NCBI GenBank assembly: GCA_011800805.1
Contig: MPNW01000100.1
Coordinates: forward strand, 1 to 64,000
Direction of reading: 5' to 3'
Source of the DNA: Hirudo medicinalis
Taxonomy: Eukaryota; Annelida; Clitellata; Hirudinida; Hirudinidae
DNA length: 64,000 nucleotides
Under the pieces are notes generated by a model. That model saw nothing but the letters and a program-made list of their open reading frames with translations. It did not search any database and was not told the origin of the DNA. Positions 43,101 through 57,249 of the stretch are shown here, one piece after another (position 1 is the stretch's first letter; every line of letters starts with the position of its first letter). A program made the position numbers and the translations under genes.

Positions 43101-46100
43101 AAATCCAAGCATAACAGGTATATGCAAGATCTTAATTAGAACAAAAATTGCTTGTGCATCCACGATGGAGGACCCAGAACAGCAACTCACCTGTCTCATC
43201 AAATCTTCATCTCTTCCCTTAGTGAGCAGAGAAATTACCAAAGAGCACCACAGTTCATCATTCGACAGTGATGGTAGTGGTTTCAAGTCCCGCATCAAGT
43301 TTATCTTGAGGACCTCCTCAAAGTTGGTGTTGAGAAGGAAAAATGTGAGGAACTGCTTGCAGTTGATGCTCATCAAAGTGTCTGTTGCCTGTCCACATCC
43401 ACATCAGTATTACTTCCAGTAATCATTACCACTATATTTATTGCCTGTTCAATCATTACCAACACCCACTTTTTTGAAAAGAACCTTCTTGTAGCCTTCA
43501 TCTATCCTTGCTTTCTCCAGTGCTGTATTTATAAGCGACTCATTTTTTTTCTTTGTCTCCATCCCCTGCTTTCTCTGGTTTTCCTCCTTTAATAACTTTG
43601 ATGACATCAATTTGACAGGTTTGACATTACCTTCCTCCATGACCATTCCAGACTTTCTGTGATCACACAAAGAATGAAGGAATCAATTAAAAAAAGTCAC
43701 TAAGCATTGGGTTAGGGCTAGGGTTAGGTTAGACAAATGAATAATGGGTTGATATGATTTAGGATAATTAAAAAAAATGATTGTAGTGGCTAATGGAAGA
43801 AACTAATGTGACTTAAGCTTTTAGCCTTTTCAAACCTTTTACTGACCTCAGCAATTCAACTTCCTGTTTGACTCTGAGTCCAAATAGATCAAAGCTAATG
43901 TCCAGATCCTCCTCCAACTGTACCTCTTCACCCTTGCTACATTTACTGCAACAATAAAGAAAATCATGATACAGATTGCTTTAAAAGAAATTTAATTAAT
44001 TTGCCTCTTGTATGTCAATTCCACATCCTTTAGTGATTCCTTCACTTCATCAGAGAGAGTTGCTCTGATCACAGTGTTCCTACAACAAAAACCATTTTCA
44101 ACCATCACCACCAACATCTGCATCATAAATCAGCCCAGGCATTGACACCAACATAAGCTCATCAACAAGTGTTATCCTATCATCTTTGTAAAGATTGTAG
44201 ATGGCTCTGCAGATATATGGGTCGAGGATGTTGTTATCTTGTGACAATGTCTGCAAATAGGAGCAAAATTAAACAAGTTCATCAAATTATCAATACCACC
44301 AAGTTGCTACAAACTATTACCTATATTATTATCACCATTACCTCAAATTGCAGCTTGAGATCAGCATCTTCAATGTCTGCCAGAGGATCTGCTCCTATAA
44401 GTGACTCATCTTCAGAAAAAGGCTTGCTTCCTTTTGATGTGGCCAGGCTAGCAATCAAGTTCTGAAAAAAAAAATAGGCTGACATTACATTAGTCTTTAG
44501 CACATCTTAAACTTTAATATATCATGACCTTGGAGTTAAAAACAAAAGGATTTGTATACAAGAAATGCCAAAGTTCAAGTTCATCAAAACCACCTCAACA
44601 TCAGAAGAAGTGAGCATCTTTGATAATTTGTTCCCATTAAGGAAACTATGGACTATCCTTGGGAGAACCACATCAATGGTTAACTGCAGGCCATCATCCA
44701 GCTTAAGAGTACTCTGAGCTTTGATGAGAACTGATAAAAACCAGCCCAACAATTCAGAATCTTCAGTGTTGTCTGCAAAAAATAGTTTTCTTGCCAAATT
44801 TTCAGTAATATCAAATATAACATAATTTAAGTGAGGGATCCCTTTGACAATAAGATTTTAATGCAATTTCCTAGTTTAATAAATCAATATTCCACAGGTG
44901 GACATCTCACAGGGAGAGGAATTAAAATCCCTCATGCTCTAGCATTAGAAAAATCAATGGTAGGGCATTGTCCCAATCCACCCTGCCAAATAATGTCCTT
45001 CAACACCCTCCCACGGGGTCTACCTTCTTGTTTCTGGAAGATTGATTCCATGATACCAAGAAGTGAAAATGGAACATTAAGAGGAATCCCTGCTTCATCT
45101 GAGGCATAGATCACATCCGTTTTTTCAACCTTTTTCATCAAAAATCTTAATTTAAAAATTAATAAACACATTCTTTAAAGACTTTTTAGCTATTTATTTG
45201 AAACTTTGTTAGCACAGTGCATTCTTAAAATTATAGAATGCTTCCACAAGAACCTGTTCTTTTCTCCTGGTTTCCACATCAATTATTTCATAAGACTTGT
45301 TAACACATGACCTTAACAGGATTCCTTTCTTCAATTTCCTATCTTCATTGTTAAAGTAGGAGAGGGGATATCCAAATGATGGCAACTGCAGGAATATTCA
45401 AGACAATGTCAGCACATTTAACAATAACATAGGTTAATTCTGAAAAACCTTAAGCATTGACAGAAAAAATAATATTATATGAAAATGTAATATTCACCTT
45501 TGGAAAACCAACCAATACAAGGGCATAGAACATGAGAATGAGTTTGTCTGGCTAGAAAGAAAAAACAAACTTTGGCAGGATTTGAATAATCAAAAGATTA
45601 TAAAATCTCAACAATGCAATATTCAAAAGTAGAAATGTTTGAATTGATAGGACTTGTTGTATTTGTGAACAAAAAAAACCTAATTTGTCAGTGAATGAGA
45701 GAAAATGTAGCAAACAAATATAAAATTAGATATATTAAAAATGAAGAGTAATGTTAAATAAATTTAATAAATTATAATGTTGAATCAAAAATGACGTTGA
45801 TTAAAACCTCCTGGTTGAAGTTCATGATTTTCTCCCCAACTCTTGAGATGAGACACTTCCTCCAAAAGTGATTGGATGGAGCTCGAGCAGCATCAACCAC
45901 CATACCACAATATTCTAACTGACCTCTAAAAGTGGATTTTATGAATGGGGTCTTCAAAAATATTTAAGCAATTGAATCTTAATTAAGTCATTGCTTTACT
46001 ATACTGACTTCACTTAATCATATTCTATTTTAAAAAGAAAGCAAAGACTATATAGCTGAATAGCTTAGCAAATAGCATAGTGGCAAGCATGTAACTGTGA

Positions 46101-49100
46101 CAGCAGTTAATATTGCTGGGTTGGCCTTATTTGTCAAATCATTAACAAAAATTAGAGTCCATATACAAAATCAATATAATATCGAATTCCATTATCAAGA
46201 ACATTTTCATCAGTGTCGTTAAAAAACCTCTCATTAACCAATCTGAAACATTGTCACCTGTGAAGGCAATGAGATCCAAATGCCATCAAACTGTCCATAA
46301 AGAAGCTGATATCCTCGCAAGAATGGACATTTTCAATCTGATAATTATTTGGTAATTATTTAGATTTAAAAAATAAGAAAAAGATAATCAACAGCTTACG
46401 TAATAATTTACCAAAACTTAATGTAACTCAATGAAAGCAATTGCTGAAAGTGCAATGAAAAAGGCACGGATTGCAAATTTGATGAATACGCTTCGTTCCT
46501 GCATGTGGCTATAATGGCGACAGTCATAATGCGTCGTGTTTGAAACACAATTTGCATTGCTATGTAAATGGCTGACAACAAGTACCTCTGATGCTAAGTA
46601 TATGGCACTCTATTTATGAAGTATATTTACATTTACATTGTGGACTAAACATTCCAATGCATGATGACATATTTATCTTTCAAACACAAACACATTGAAA
46701 ATATCTGCCAATTACAGACCTATCTCCAACCTTTCCAACATATCAAAACTGCTAGAGAGACTCATTCTTTCCAGGATTATCTTTTGGCCTCTAGGCAGCC
46801 TTTGACACCATCAACCACCAAACACTGATAGAAAGACTTCACTTGATTTTGGCATCGATGGCCTCGTCCTCTCTTGGCTTCACTCCTACCTTTCCAACAG
46901 ATCTCAACATGTTAAGCTAGGCAATCATACTTCCTCCTCCATTGCATTTCTTGCTGGAGTTCCCAGAGCTCTGTCAGAGGATCCTTACCTCTCCCCACCC
47001 CTGCTCTACATCATTATGAACTTTTCACCAATACATGCATGACATGAGCCTATCCTCTCCAGCCATAGTGTTTCCAATCAACTTGATAATCTGTGGAAGT
47101 TCACAGATACCATTAATGACTGGCATCTCATCAACTTTCTCCAATTCAACCTGCAGAAATATGAAATCATGTTTATTGGCAGTGTGCCACCCAAGCACCT
47201 CAAAGATCTATCTCCCCATCTTCAATAAATATCAGTGGCATTCTTCTCCCTTCTTCTACTACCCCAAAATTCCTCGGCATCACCTTTGAATCCCACCTCA
47301 GTTTCAAACAGCACACCACCTCTACAATAAAATCCTACAACCGCCTTGTCAGTCCGTTCCTTCCCCTTGATAAGACTTCTGCTCTAGCACATTGTCTAGT
47401 CCTCTCTCATCTGTACTACTGCAATTCTTTTCTCTATGGCAACCTGCCTCTCACATTAATTCCCTAAAATACATTCAAAATAACCTTGCCAAACTCAACC
47501 ATCAACCTTGCCATCTGGAATGACCTGCCCCCTATCATTTGCTCTCAACCAGTACGTGAGCTTTTCAAGCATCAGCTGAAGACTCACCTTTTCAAGATAT
47601 CTATCGGATCCAGGAACCAAGGCACCTCTGACACCATGCATACAGCACCATATAATTGAACTATTATTATGTAAAAATGAAAATAATACAATATTAATAT
47701 TGTTGTTGTTGATGAAAAGTTTGCCCTGGCCAGACCATATTTGCCATGTGAAGTCAAAAATTGCCAAAAACTTAGGCTTATTATCCCATATATCTAAAGT
47801 TGTGGCTGCAATACTTCTATATCTTGCAATATCATTTGGGCCTCGAACTATCCATCACAATTAAATCCTCGCATATACTTCATAGAAGCTCCATCTGCAT
47901 CACATGTAATCTTTCTCCTTCATCTTCATATAAATTTAAGTTTCTCAAATACTTTCTTGTGGAACATTTATCAATTATATTCATTCCAGGGTTAATAACC
48001 ATTGGGTTATTTGTGTACAATTGCACCAAGTAACTATTGCCCTCATCATTCACTAATTTATTTGCCATGTCATCAGACATACATTCACATGGTACTCATT
48101 TGGCATTGCATTTTTGACCAGCTCTCGCTAGAATTACATTAAAATTGTTTTTAGTCAAATGCATTGGACTGCAAGTTTACTCAACTACAGGGCTGCCAAC
48201 AGAAATGTCAGGCCCCTAAACTATCTTTAGTTTTTATGATAAGATTTGAAGAAACAAGTAAGATCATACAAATCAAAATATAAACCTGAAAAATTCTTTT
48301 TAGCAAAGCAAGTGCCATCAATTTGCAGTCAATGATTTCTTCTTCTTCATAGCTGATGAGTGTTGAAAAATAATAAGAATATGTTGATGAAGACAATGAA
48401 GATGGTACTTGCCAGGTCAAAATCTCCAGCAAAGATATGACGACTCTTTCATTCCTCCACATCTTCTTGAGTTGCATAAAAGTCTGAGACATGATGAAGA
48501 AGGATAATGTCAGTAATCACATAAACAACCAATACTGAATGATTCACTCACATCATCAGGAGGTAGGAGCCTTGCCAGCAATCCAAAGAGAATGTCATTG
48601 ATGCTCCATACCTTCTCACCTTCAATATCATCTCTCCAAGCCTCATGTGGTTCTAAAAGTCATGACTGATATTTACAATGTAAAAGTATTTTTGAATATA
48701 TAAAATTTCCATTATTTAGTGTTTATAAGCACTTAAAGCAGAAAGAAAGTTATAATAACCACCATGCAAGTTGGCTCGGAGGGTTGCATTCTGCGTGGCA
48801 ACAGTTATAACATGTTATGTTCACAACCCATCTGGCATTGCTGCATGCACTCTTGAGAAGGAGCGCTATGTAAATGGTTAACAAAATGTGCCTCTGATGC
48901 TATGCTTATGGCACCACATAAATGAACTACAATCGCAATTGAAAAAAATTTTATCCTCCTTCCTCCAATTACAATAACTCACCTCTTGAATTTTTCTCCA
49001 AAAGTATCTTCACAGTCCCCTTGATGCACTTCTCATAGAGTTGTTCAGCTGAGCTCTGGTAATCAAAATCCCCAATAGAATCCCTTGATTCCTCTTTTCT

Positions 49101-52100
49101 GGACGGCTTCTTTGCAAGGCATCCAAATGACCTCAGAGCTACATTGGACAGTTGCAGGGCAGCATGGCGTTGGTTGTAAGATGCAAGGCAGGATTTGGCA
49201 GATTTCTGCCGTGATACTATTTTAAACACTTATTAATAACCTTATCATATCTATTTGAGAAAGTAAATTGAAATAAGGCATCAATTAGTTATAATGTAAA
49301 TAACCAAACCTGGAGGAAATCTTTCCATACTCAAGATGTGGTCTGAGGAGTGTTCTCTAAATTGAGATAAAAACTGCATTATGCACAAATTATAATTTTA
49401 TGAAATGCTATCTCAAAAATGAAAGTGTTATGCAGACTCACTCATGGTTGAACTTTTTCATAAAAACACAACCAGTGCACCACTGAATTTTAGGACACTG
49501 ATTGCACTTGTATCTTACATTTAGTATGGCTCCTGTACATCCCTTACAGACATGCCTGTGAAACAGCAAATTTCACATTCATGCTATGTCTTTCTTGAAT
49601 AAGACCAAAGCAGAGCTATCTTAAATAAGCTAGAAACTGGTAGATGCAAGCGAATGTTGCAACTTTCAAGTACATAAGTTTGATATTGCCGGAAGTAGAA
49701 TGCAATCACTTGAGAGCCCAAAATGCATAGCAGTTAAATAAAATGCAACAAATGAAATGCGAACTTTAGCAGAACCATCTTGTGGTACGGCATGTGGTTT
49801 CCTTGGCGAATCTGTTTGCCAGCACATTTGGTACAAACATCAAAATCATTGCATTCTGTGCATCTGTAATAGCCTTCTTTTTTCCCATTTTCTGTTATTT
49901 TCAAGAGCTCTCTGCAAAAGTCACACCTGTACTCCTGCCCATATCTCAGTTGGTAGCGGCTCACAAAAAGTAATTTGTCCTGAATAATTTGATTTTAAAT
50001 GAGGAATAAACTCAGAGCATAATCAAGAAGTCTCACCATCTTATTATTTCTTGCATTCAGAATTAATTTCACATTCAGATATTAATTTTTGTTATATGAC
50101 CTACCAGTTCAGTTCTCCTGCTGGCAAAGCCATTTCTGGGATATTTGAAGTCATTTATACCAATGACATCAATTTCTTTTATCCACTGCATTTGCTCTGA
50201 ATATGTCTTCAACTCCTCTTCAAAACACCAATCTTCAGTGCTTTCCACTTCCATTGGCCTGAACCCTGCAGATGTTTTGTTTAACAAATCTTAAACCATT
50301 ACATGCTTGCATTTGCAGGTCCTTCAATCAATACTAATCCCCAAGTGCCAGACCTGAAATGACTGATAATAGGAAATCCACTACACCAGACTCAATAAGT
50401 GTTTTGAAATCTTCAATCTACATACATAAAAGTAAATTAAATTAGAACAATTAATTTGATGAATTATTTGATCATTAATAAATAATTTATTGTTTATTAA
50501 AGTCCTACAATTTTATTCACCCATTTTAGTTTTGATTGGTTTAATGTGAATCACAAAAGAATAATAAATGAACATAAATGCATTGCATCTAACCTGCCAA
50601 TTAACATCTAGACAGTGAAGAGTTGCAGATATAATGCAATTGTAATACGCATTATCTTTGCCAATGCTAAGGTTGCTGTGCAAATGAAATAAAGTAACAT
50701 AAGTGACAATAAATATGGTCAAATTTTATGGATCATATGATCATCTGATCCTTAATGATTCAATTCACTCCAAAACCAAATACATATTGTTTCACCAAGA
50801 GAATATTTTATTCCTTTTACCAAAGATTAATATTTATTATAAAATAATCTTTCTCCTTTGGAGGATGAAACAAACCCATTTGCATTGCATACAAGCTGAG
50901 AAGAGGTGGAAGTCAGCATTTTGAAGAAGCGATAAACTTCCCGCCTCACTTTGGACTCCATCATTAGTCCACAGCCATCAAGAGAATCTAAGTGATGCTT
51001 TGAGAAGGAGGTTTGATCCTCAAGAAATCCTGCAAAGAACACTGGCATGCAGATTTTCTGGACCTGAAAATCAACATTACTGTTAAAACTCCTGAATTTT
51101 CTAATTTGAAGGCTAGAAACCAAACCTTAGATGAAATGTTTTCAAAATCAAAAGCAACAAGAAACTCAGCAGCATGTCTGAAGCCTTGGGTCAACATGAT
51201 TGCCTGCCTCTTTCTGCTCTCTAACAGGTTTTCAACCCTAACCAAAATCTTCATAAATTAAAACACCCATTTCATGAGTCATCACTGACAGAACAGTGTA
51301 AAGTACAAACTGTGCTTGGGTCCACTGAGGATCTTTTACAAAGTTGAGAACTAATTGAAAGGAAGGATACATTGCCAGAAGATCAGATTGTTTTAGCTAC
51401 AAAGATGTTAAAATATTTTTTTAAATGGGATTTAAGGTTTCATGAGAAAGTGAACTCACATTTTGTGCCTTGTCCACTGATGTTCCTAAGTTTGTGAGTA
51501 GTTTATTCTAAGAATATAAGAAAACATTACCAAAAGGTTAAATAAAAGTATGTTTTCATTTTGAAAATTAAATTACAAAAATAGTTGCAAGTAATTTTTA
51601 ATTTATACATAAATTAATTTATACATAAATTCTAGACAAAAGTCTAGCCAAAATAGTCATACTTCAGATTCCTGCATTCTCTGTAGTCCAGCAAATTTCA
51701 ATAGGAATTCAGACTTTGATTTCATGTCTGCAATGGGACAGTTCTCACAAACTTCTATTCTTTCTGGTTCCCCATTTAAAATTCCTTCCCCCTTGTCCAT
51801 CTCCTCTTTGTACTGCTCCTCCTCTTTCTCATCCTCCTCCTTCTTTTCCATCACATCTTCTTCTGTGAGTTTCTCAAGTAGTTCCTCACTGTCAATTCTG
51901 TCCACATCCCTATCCATTTTCTCTTCAATTAGATCTTGTCTCTTCTTCATCTGTCATAAAAACATGTCATGACAATGTGTTCTGCTGAGCCTATGAAAGG
52001 AATTAGCTGACCATTGGCAAGCGAAGAATTTCAGCAGCCTTGTAAGCATGCAGGATGCCTTCAGAAATTTCATCTTTGAAGTCTGAAGCAACTGTTGATA

Positions 52101-55100
52101 TATTATGGTCAGTTTTTGAAAATAAATGGATTTAGAACAGCACCAAATACCTACTGTAGCTCTCTAAGCTTTCTCTGATTGGCTGTGTATGCCAAACCAG
52201 TGCAGAAAATAGGGCTATAACTGCTGAATTTACATGAGTACCTCCTGCTAAATTTGTCTTGTTGGAAAGCACTTGACATCTGGTAAATAAAAATATAAAT
52301 GTCTTTAAGCTGTGTAAACTGAAGTTACTTAGTAAAATGAGTAAAACATTCCATATTAAAAAAGCATTCCATTAAACATTCCACACTAAAAAGTCTCAAA
52401 ATTAATTTCACAACAATCTAATTTTAAAAACACATTAGAATAAAATTCTTTTCGAATAATAATGAAGTGAATAGTGAAGCACTTATCTAAAATGTATCAA
52501 ATGGTAATTCATTAATAACAATGACATCTCATGCTGCAAACATATGATGCCTTATAAATTAACTATTAATATTATTGCTACGATTATTCATCACCACCAC
52601 CATCATCATCAACAATTTGCTGGGACCTCTTGATAAAGTCATGAGCCAAGTTGTTCTCTCCTTCATTTAAACTGAGCAAGAAACCAAGAGCCTCAGATTC
52701 TACAACTGCCCCCTGCAAAGTTTTGAATACAAGTTTTAAAATGGCACATTTTACAAAACTCCAACTAAGAAAGCTCACATGTTTCCCAGAGAGGGACCTC
52801 TGAATCTCCTGTTTGCTTGTAGTTTGCAGACCAGCCCTGAAAATGAGTCTCCATATGTCACTTGAAAGGAGGCCATCAATCCCTTTGCCTTCAATTATCT
52901 TTGTGAGCTCAGAATTGCCTGTGTTTCATGATGAATATTAAGCACTTATTTTACATATTCACACGTTTATGCACTTTTATATATATGCACATACACTTTA
53001 ATGATAAAAATATACTATTATACAAGTAATTATATGAATATAATTATAACTAAATATGTATAATATATATATTATATGTATAACTATAACTTTTAATGTA
53101 AATATATTTCAATGCAAATTTTAATTTTCCAAAATATTTTTGAATTTCTTTTGGGATTGACATTCTCAATAACTAAAAGGAATTGCTTTAACTTGCTAAC
53201 AATTAAAGCAATTAAATTAAATGCAATGCATACCTGGTATGACCCGAATAGAGGAACCACACAGTCTTCCCACGAGGTGGAAAAAGCTTGAAGTGACATC
53301 ACAAAACCAGTGAATTGTAGTCGAGGTCTCACAGAAGATGCCCCACTTAATTAATTTAACAAGTTCATTGATGTTGTAATCATGCAAATTTATCCTCATT
53401 GTCATTGTTATATACTTCTGAGCAACAAACATGTGAAAATATATAAAATGCTAGGATTAAAATATTAAAAAACAAAACAGAAAAATTGATGCTTCCAGAC
53501 AAGCTCTTATCCCATTAAAAATGCTGCCTATTTAAATGTTGACCAAGTGATGGGCAAAGCCGACTCATGGGTGGGTACCAAAAGTTTCCACCAGCTTCCC
53601 TAACCCTGGAAAACTGACAAAATCTGCTCCATGAGAGCTTATGCCCATCACTTCTCCAGGGACCATCAATTTCTAGAAACATGCATTTAAACTATGAGAC
53701 AACACACAAACAAAAGACATAGAATATAATAAAACAGTACAGCTACACTTCTAAATTGTTAAAGCATTTACTTTTAAATTTTCTATACAGCAATGCCAAA
53801 GTGATTAAGTTATTACATAAACAGCCCTTTACATTAATATAACTTTTTTTAAATTTTGATTAAGTGATTAGTGAAAAAGTATTCAGTCATGTCTATTGAG
53901 CAAGTCGTGCCTAAATTTAAACTGATTAATCAGCAATATCCAAACTTACTCAGTAATATCCTCTAGTGGATGAATAAATAGCGAAATGAAGTCTGTTGAT
54001 ATTAGGTTATTAAATATCTTATAGAGTAAACAGAGATCAGCTTCGAGACAACAATGTTTTTAGTGATTTGAGTTTCAATGTCTTAAGATGATCATGATAC
54101 CATAGCTGTCCGACCTCAGGTATGGCATTGGTAAGTTTCTTTTGAATCTTTACAATGCTCTCAATCAAATACTTGTGATGAGGGTTCCAGACCTAAATAT
54201 GATGATTTGAGAATCAATCGTGATTGGAATGCAGCATTGTGTGTGATGAAGTCAATTTGGAGTTGGAATTGTAAGTTCAGAAACTGAGTTGCATCAGAAA
54301 TGCCTGAAGTTAGTTTCATACTAGTGATGACTATGCTTTCATGTTTTTTTTCTTCTTTCTCCTGTACTGGCAACCAAAAGATTCTGGAAATTGCCTCTGA
54401 CAAGTTCCTTATACACTCTGTCTGCTTATCTTTGACATTTTGACATTTTTCAAGTGTTTCAATCTTGGTTTGAATAACTTTTATGAACTTGTCCATGGTT
54501 TTGGAAACTGATTCATGACAAGGATCAACATGCTGTTAAACCTGGAGACAAGATTGGTCATTGCCTCTCCAAATCTCTTCATAACATATTCAATAGACAT
54601 ATTGTGTCCATGATTTTTTTCATTGAGGTGTCCAACATTAATGAGATATTTTCATTGTTCTTCTAGAGATCTCTAGAAAGAATAGTCTTTCTTCTGCAGT
54701 GAGACTGACTTTACCATATCTCAAGAAATTCCCTCAACATCTGACCAATATTAGTTGAAACTGGTCAATTATTAAAAACTGAACAAAAAGAGCTTAGTGT
54801 GATCAATTTAACACCGCTGACCGAGAAAAATTGAATTAAGATATCGGAGATGTGTTTACCTCTCATAATCGTTTGTTTTGAATTTTGAACATGTGTTTAG
54901 TAAACATTCAGTTTTAAAAGAATATGCCTTTAACCAAATGCAAAAATATCCAAAAGCACATCCATCTTAGATTAAATACTTAAATAAAACACAAATCGAT
55001 CAAATGACCTTTTCATCACAGAGTCTCAATATCAACTTCTTGAGAGGTGAATAGATGATCTGCATTGCCGCCAGTATGTTTTTCTTTGACATTTGACTTG

Positions 55101-57207
55101 ACCAATCACAACTGTGCCCTATCAGAACCAACTGTTAAACAAATACAAATTGAAAATTTAAATTGACATTATCATATCCTTTGAAACAAAAATTCAACAT
55201 CAGCCATACCAACTGCCTAAAGCACGTGGATAGCAAAGTACTTCTCTTTAGAATAGATCCCTGTTGAAATATTATTAGAAATCAAATTAGCTCGACCAAA
55301 TGGTAAAGGCAATAAAATAATCTTTCTTCATTTAGAAAATAAATGATATATATTAGAATAATCAGCAATGCAAATATGTCATAAGTTTGACTGATTATTA
55401 AAGCCCAAGACAAATTCTAGGACTTTCCCTAGGAATAGGCAATGATGAATAATAAATTGGAACTCTCTCTTACCAAGTCATTATCTTCCAAGCTATTGAG
55501 AACATTTATTTCCTCAAGAGTAGAATCCATGATGAGTGTAATATCTAATTAAAATATAAAATTGAACCAAGTTATAACAAGTAAAAACTATCATAAATGC
55601 TACAAAGTTAGAATCCAAAGTAATCAAGTTTTCATAATTGTTTCCATATCATTGGAAATATATTGATATCAACCAACAATTTGGCAACTTCAATGATTAA
55701 AGAAATGTAATTAAAGATATGTGATTCAAAGCATGTTATTGCATGTTGAGCATGTTATAATACATAACACTAAAACTTAGTCACAGATAAAGGGTCTGTG
55801 TAACAATGGATGCAGATAACAGAAAAGTACAACATTTATACTTGTATCAGAAAGCTGAAAACTTGTGAGTTGCCATTAGTTACATTAACACCACTAATGG
55901 ATTGCAGAATAATTTGACCATCTTTTACAATAGGATTACTTAGCACAATAGCATGGTTAACATTATTTCTAAGAAATAATAAAGATTCAGACAATTACCA
56001 AAAAAGGTCTGCATTCATTTAGTTTGGTGAAAATTTCAATACTTTTTCTAGAAACTGATTCAGATTGATTAGATACTTCTAATCCAAAATAGTATCAGAT
56101 TCATTAAGCATAACTGTTAATCTTATGTTATTCTAATAAAATGATGATTAACAACTTAATATAATATTAAAGAAACTAGTGAACTGAAAACATACATGAA
56201 GAAACAAGTCCACAAATGTCTTCTTCATTCTCAGGCTTTGACATCTGTTCAGAGCACCATGCAAAGAGCAGGGTCTGAAGAGAGGACAGGAGGTGAATGA
56301 AGGAAGTATTAGGAAAGTCTCCATCACCACTAGAAGGTTTGTAGTTCAAAAAGGATATAATCTTTTGCATTGAGGATAAAATCCTATGTTTTTCACTGTC
56401 CTGTTGAAGGATGCAATAAACAATAGAGACATGGAACTACTAATTTATAGAGGCCAGCAACAAAGCAGCTTAATTGCTATATGTCATTGGTAATTGGTTT
56501 ATGTCAAGATTATTTTGTATTAACAAAATTTTCATTAAATATTAAAAGCAAATATTAGAAACCAACATTAATTTGATCTGGCAAGGAAATCAAACGTTGT
56601 GGTTCACACTCTCCAATGTGCTGGCAAAGAGCCTCAAAGACCAACATGGAACTCCTCTTTGCAGAAATCTGAATAAAAATTATCATTATCATCACATGCA
56701 CAAATTCTATCCTGTCATCAGTAATCAGCCATTACCTCCTTACTCAGGTCAAAGAGTTCATACTCTTCCTCAGAGAAAAACAGCCTCATTCCTATGGAAA
56801 ATAAGTTTGCATCTTATTTAATCATCTATTAATCTATTATCCTAACCTTGAGACAGCAGTTTTCGGAAGATCTTAACGATGTCTTCATCATTTTGAGAGT
56901 CAACAACCCCACAAACAAAAGTTAGGAGGTCCTTGACAACCTAAAGCAGCAAATCAAGATCACAATGACTTTATTAGAATTATTATTCATCAGAAGAATT
57001 TATTTCAAACTTGTATTTCTATTCTAATTTTGGCATCTAAATGTCTGAACTGTCATTTTTTAAACCCATACTTTGACTCATACATGCATAATACATATCG
57101 ATAATTTATAGATATTTATCTTGTTGATTCCTTAAACAATGCTTGCTTATCACAAACTAGGGCGTGATGCCTTTATAATGCCAGAACATATTATGTATTT
57201 TGATGAT

Positions 57208-57249
<42 letters not shown>

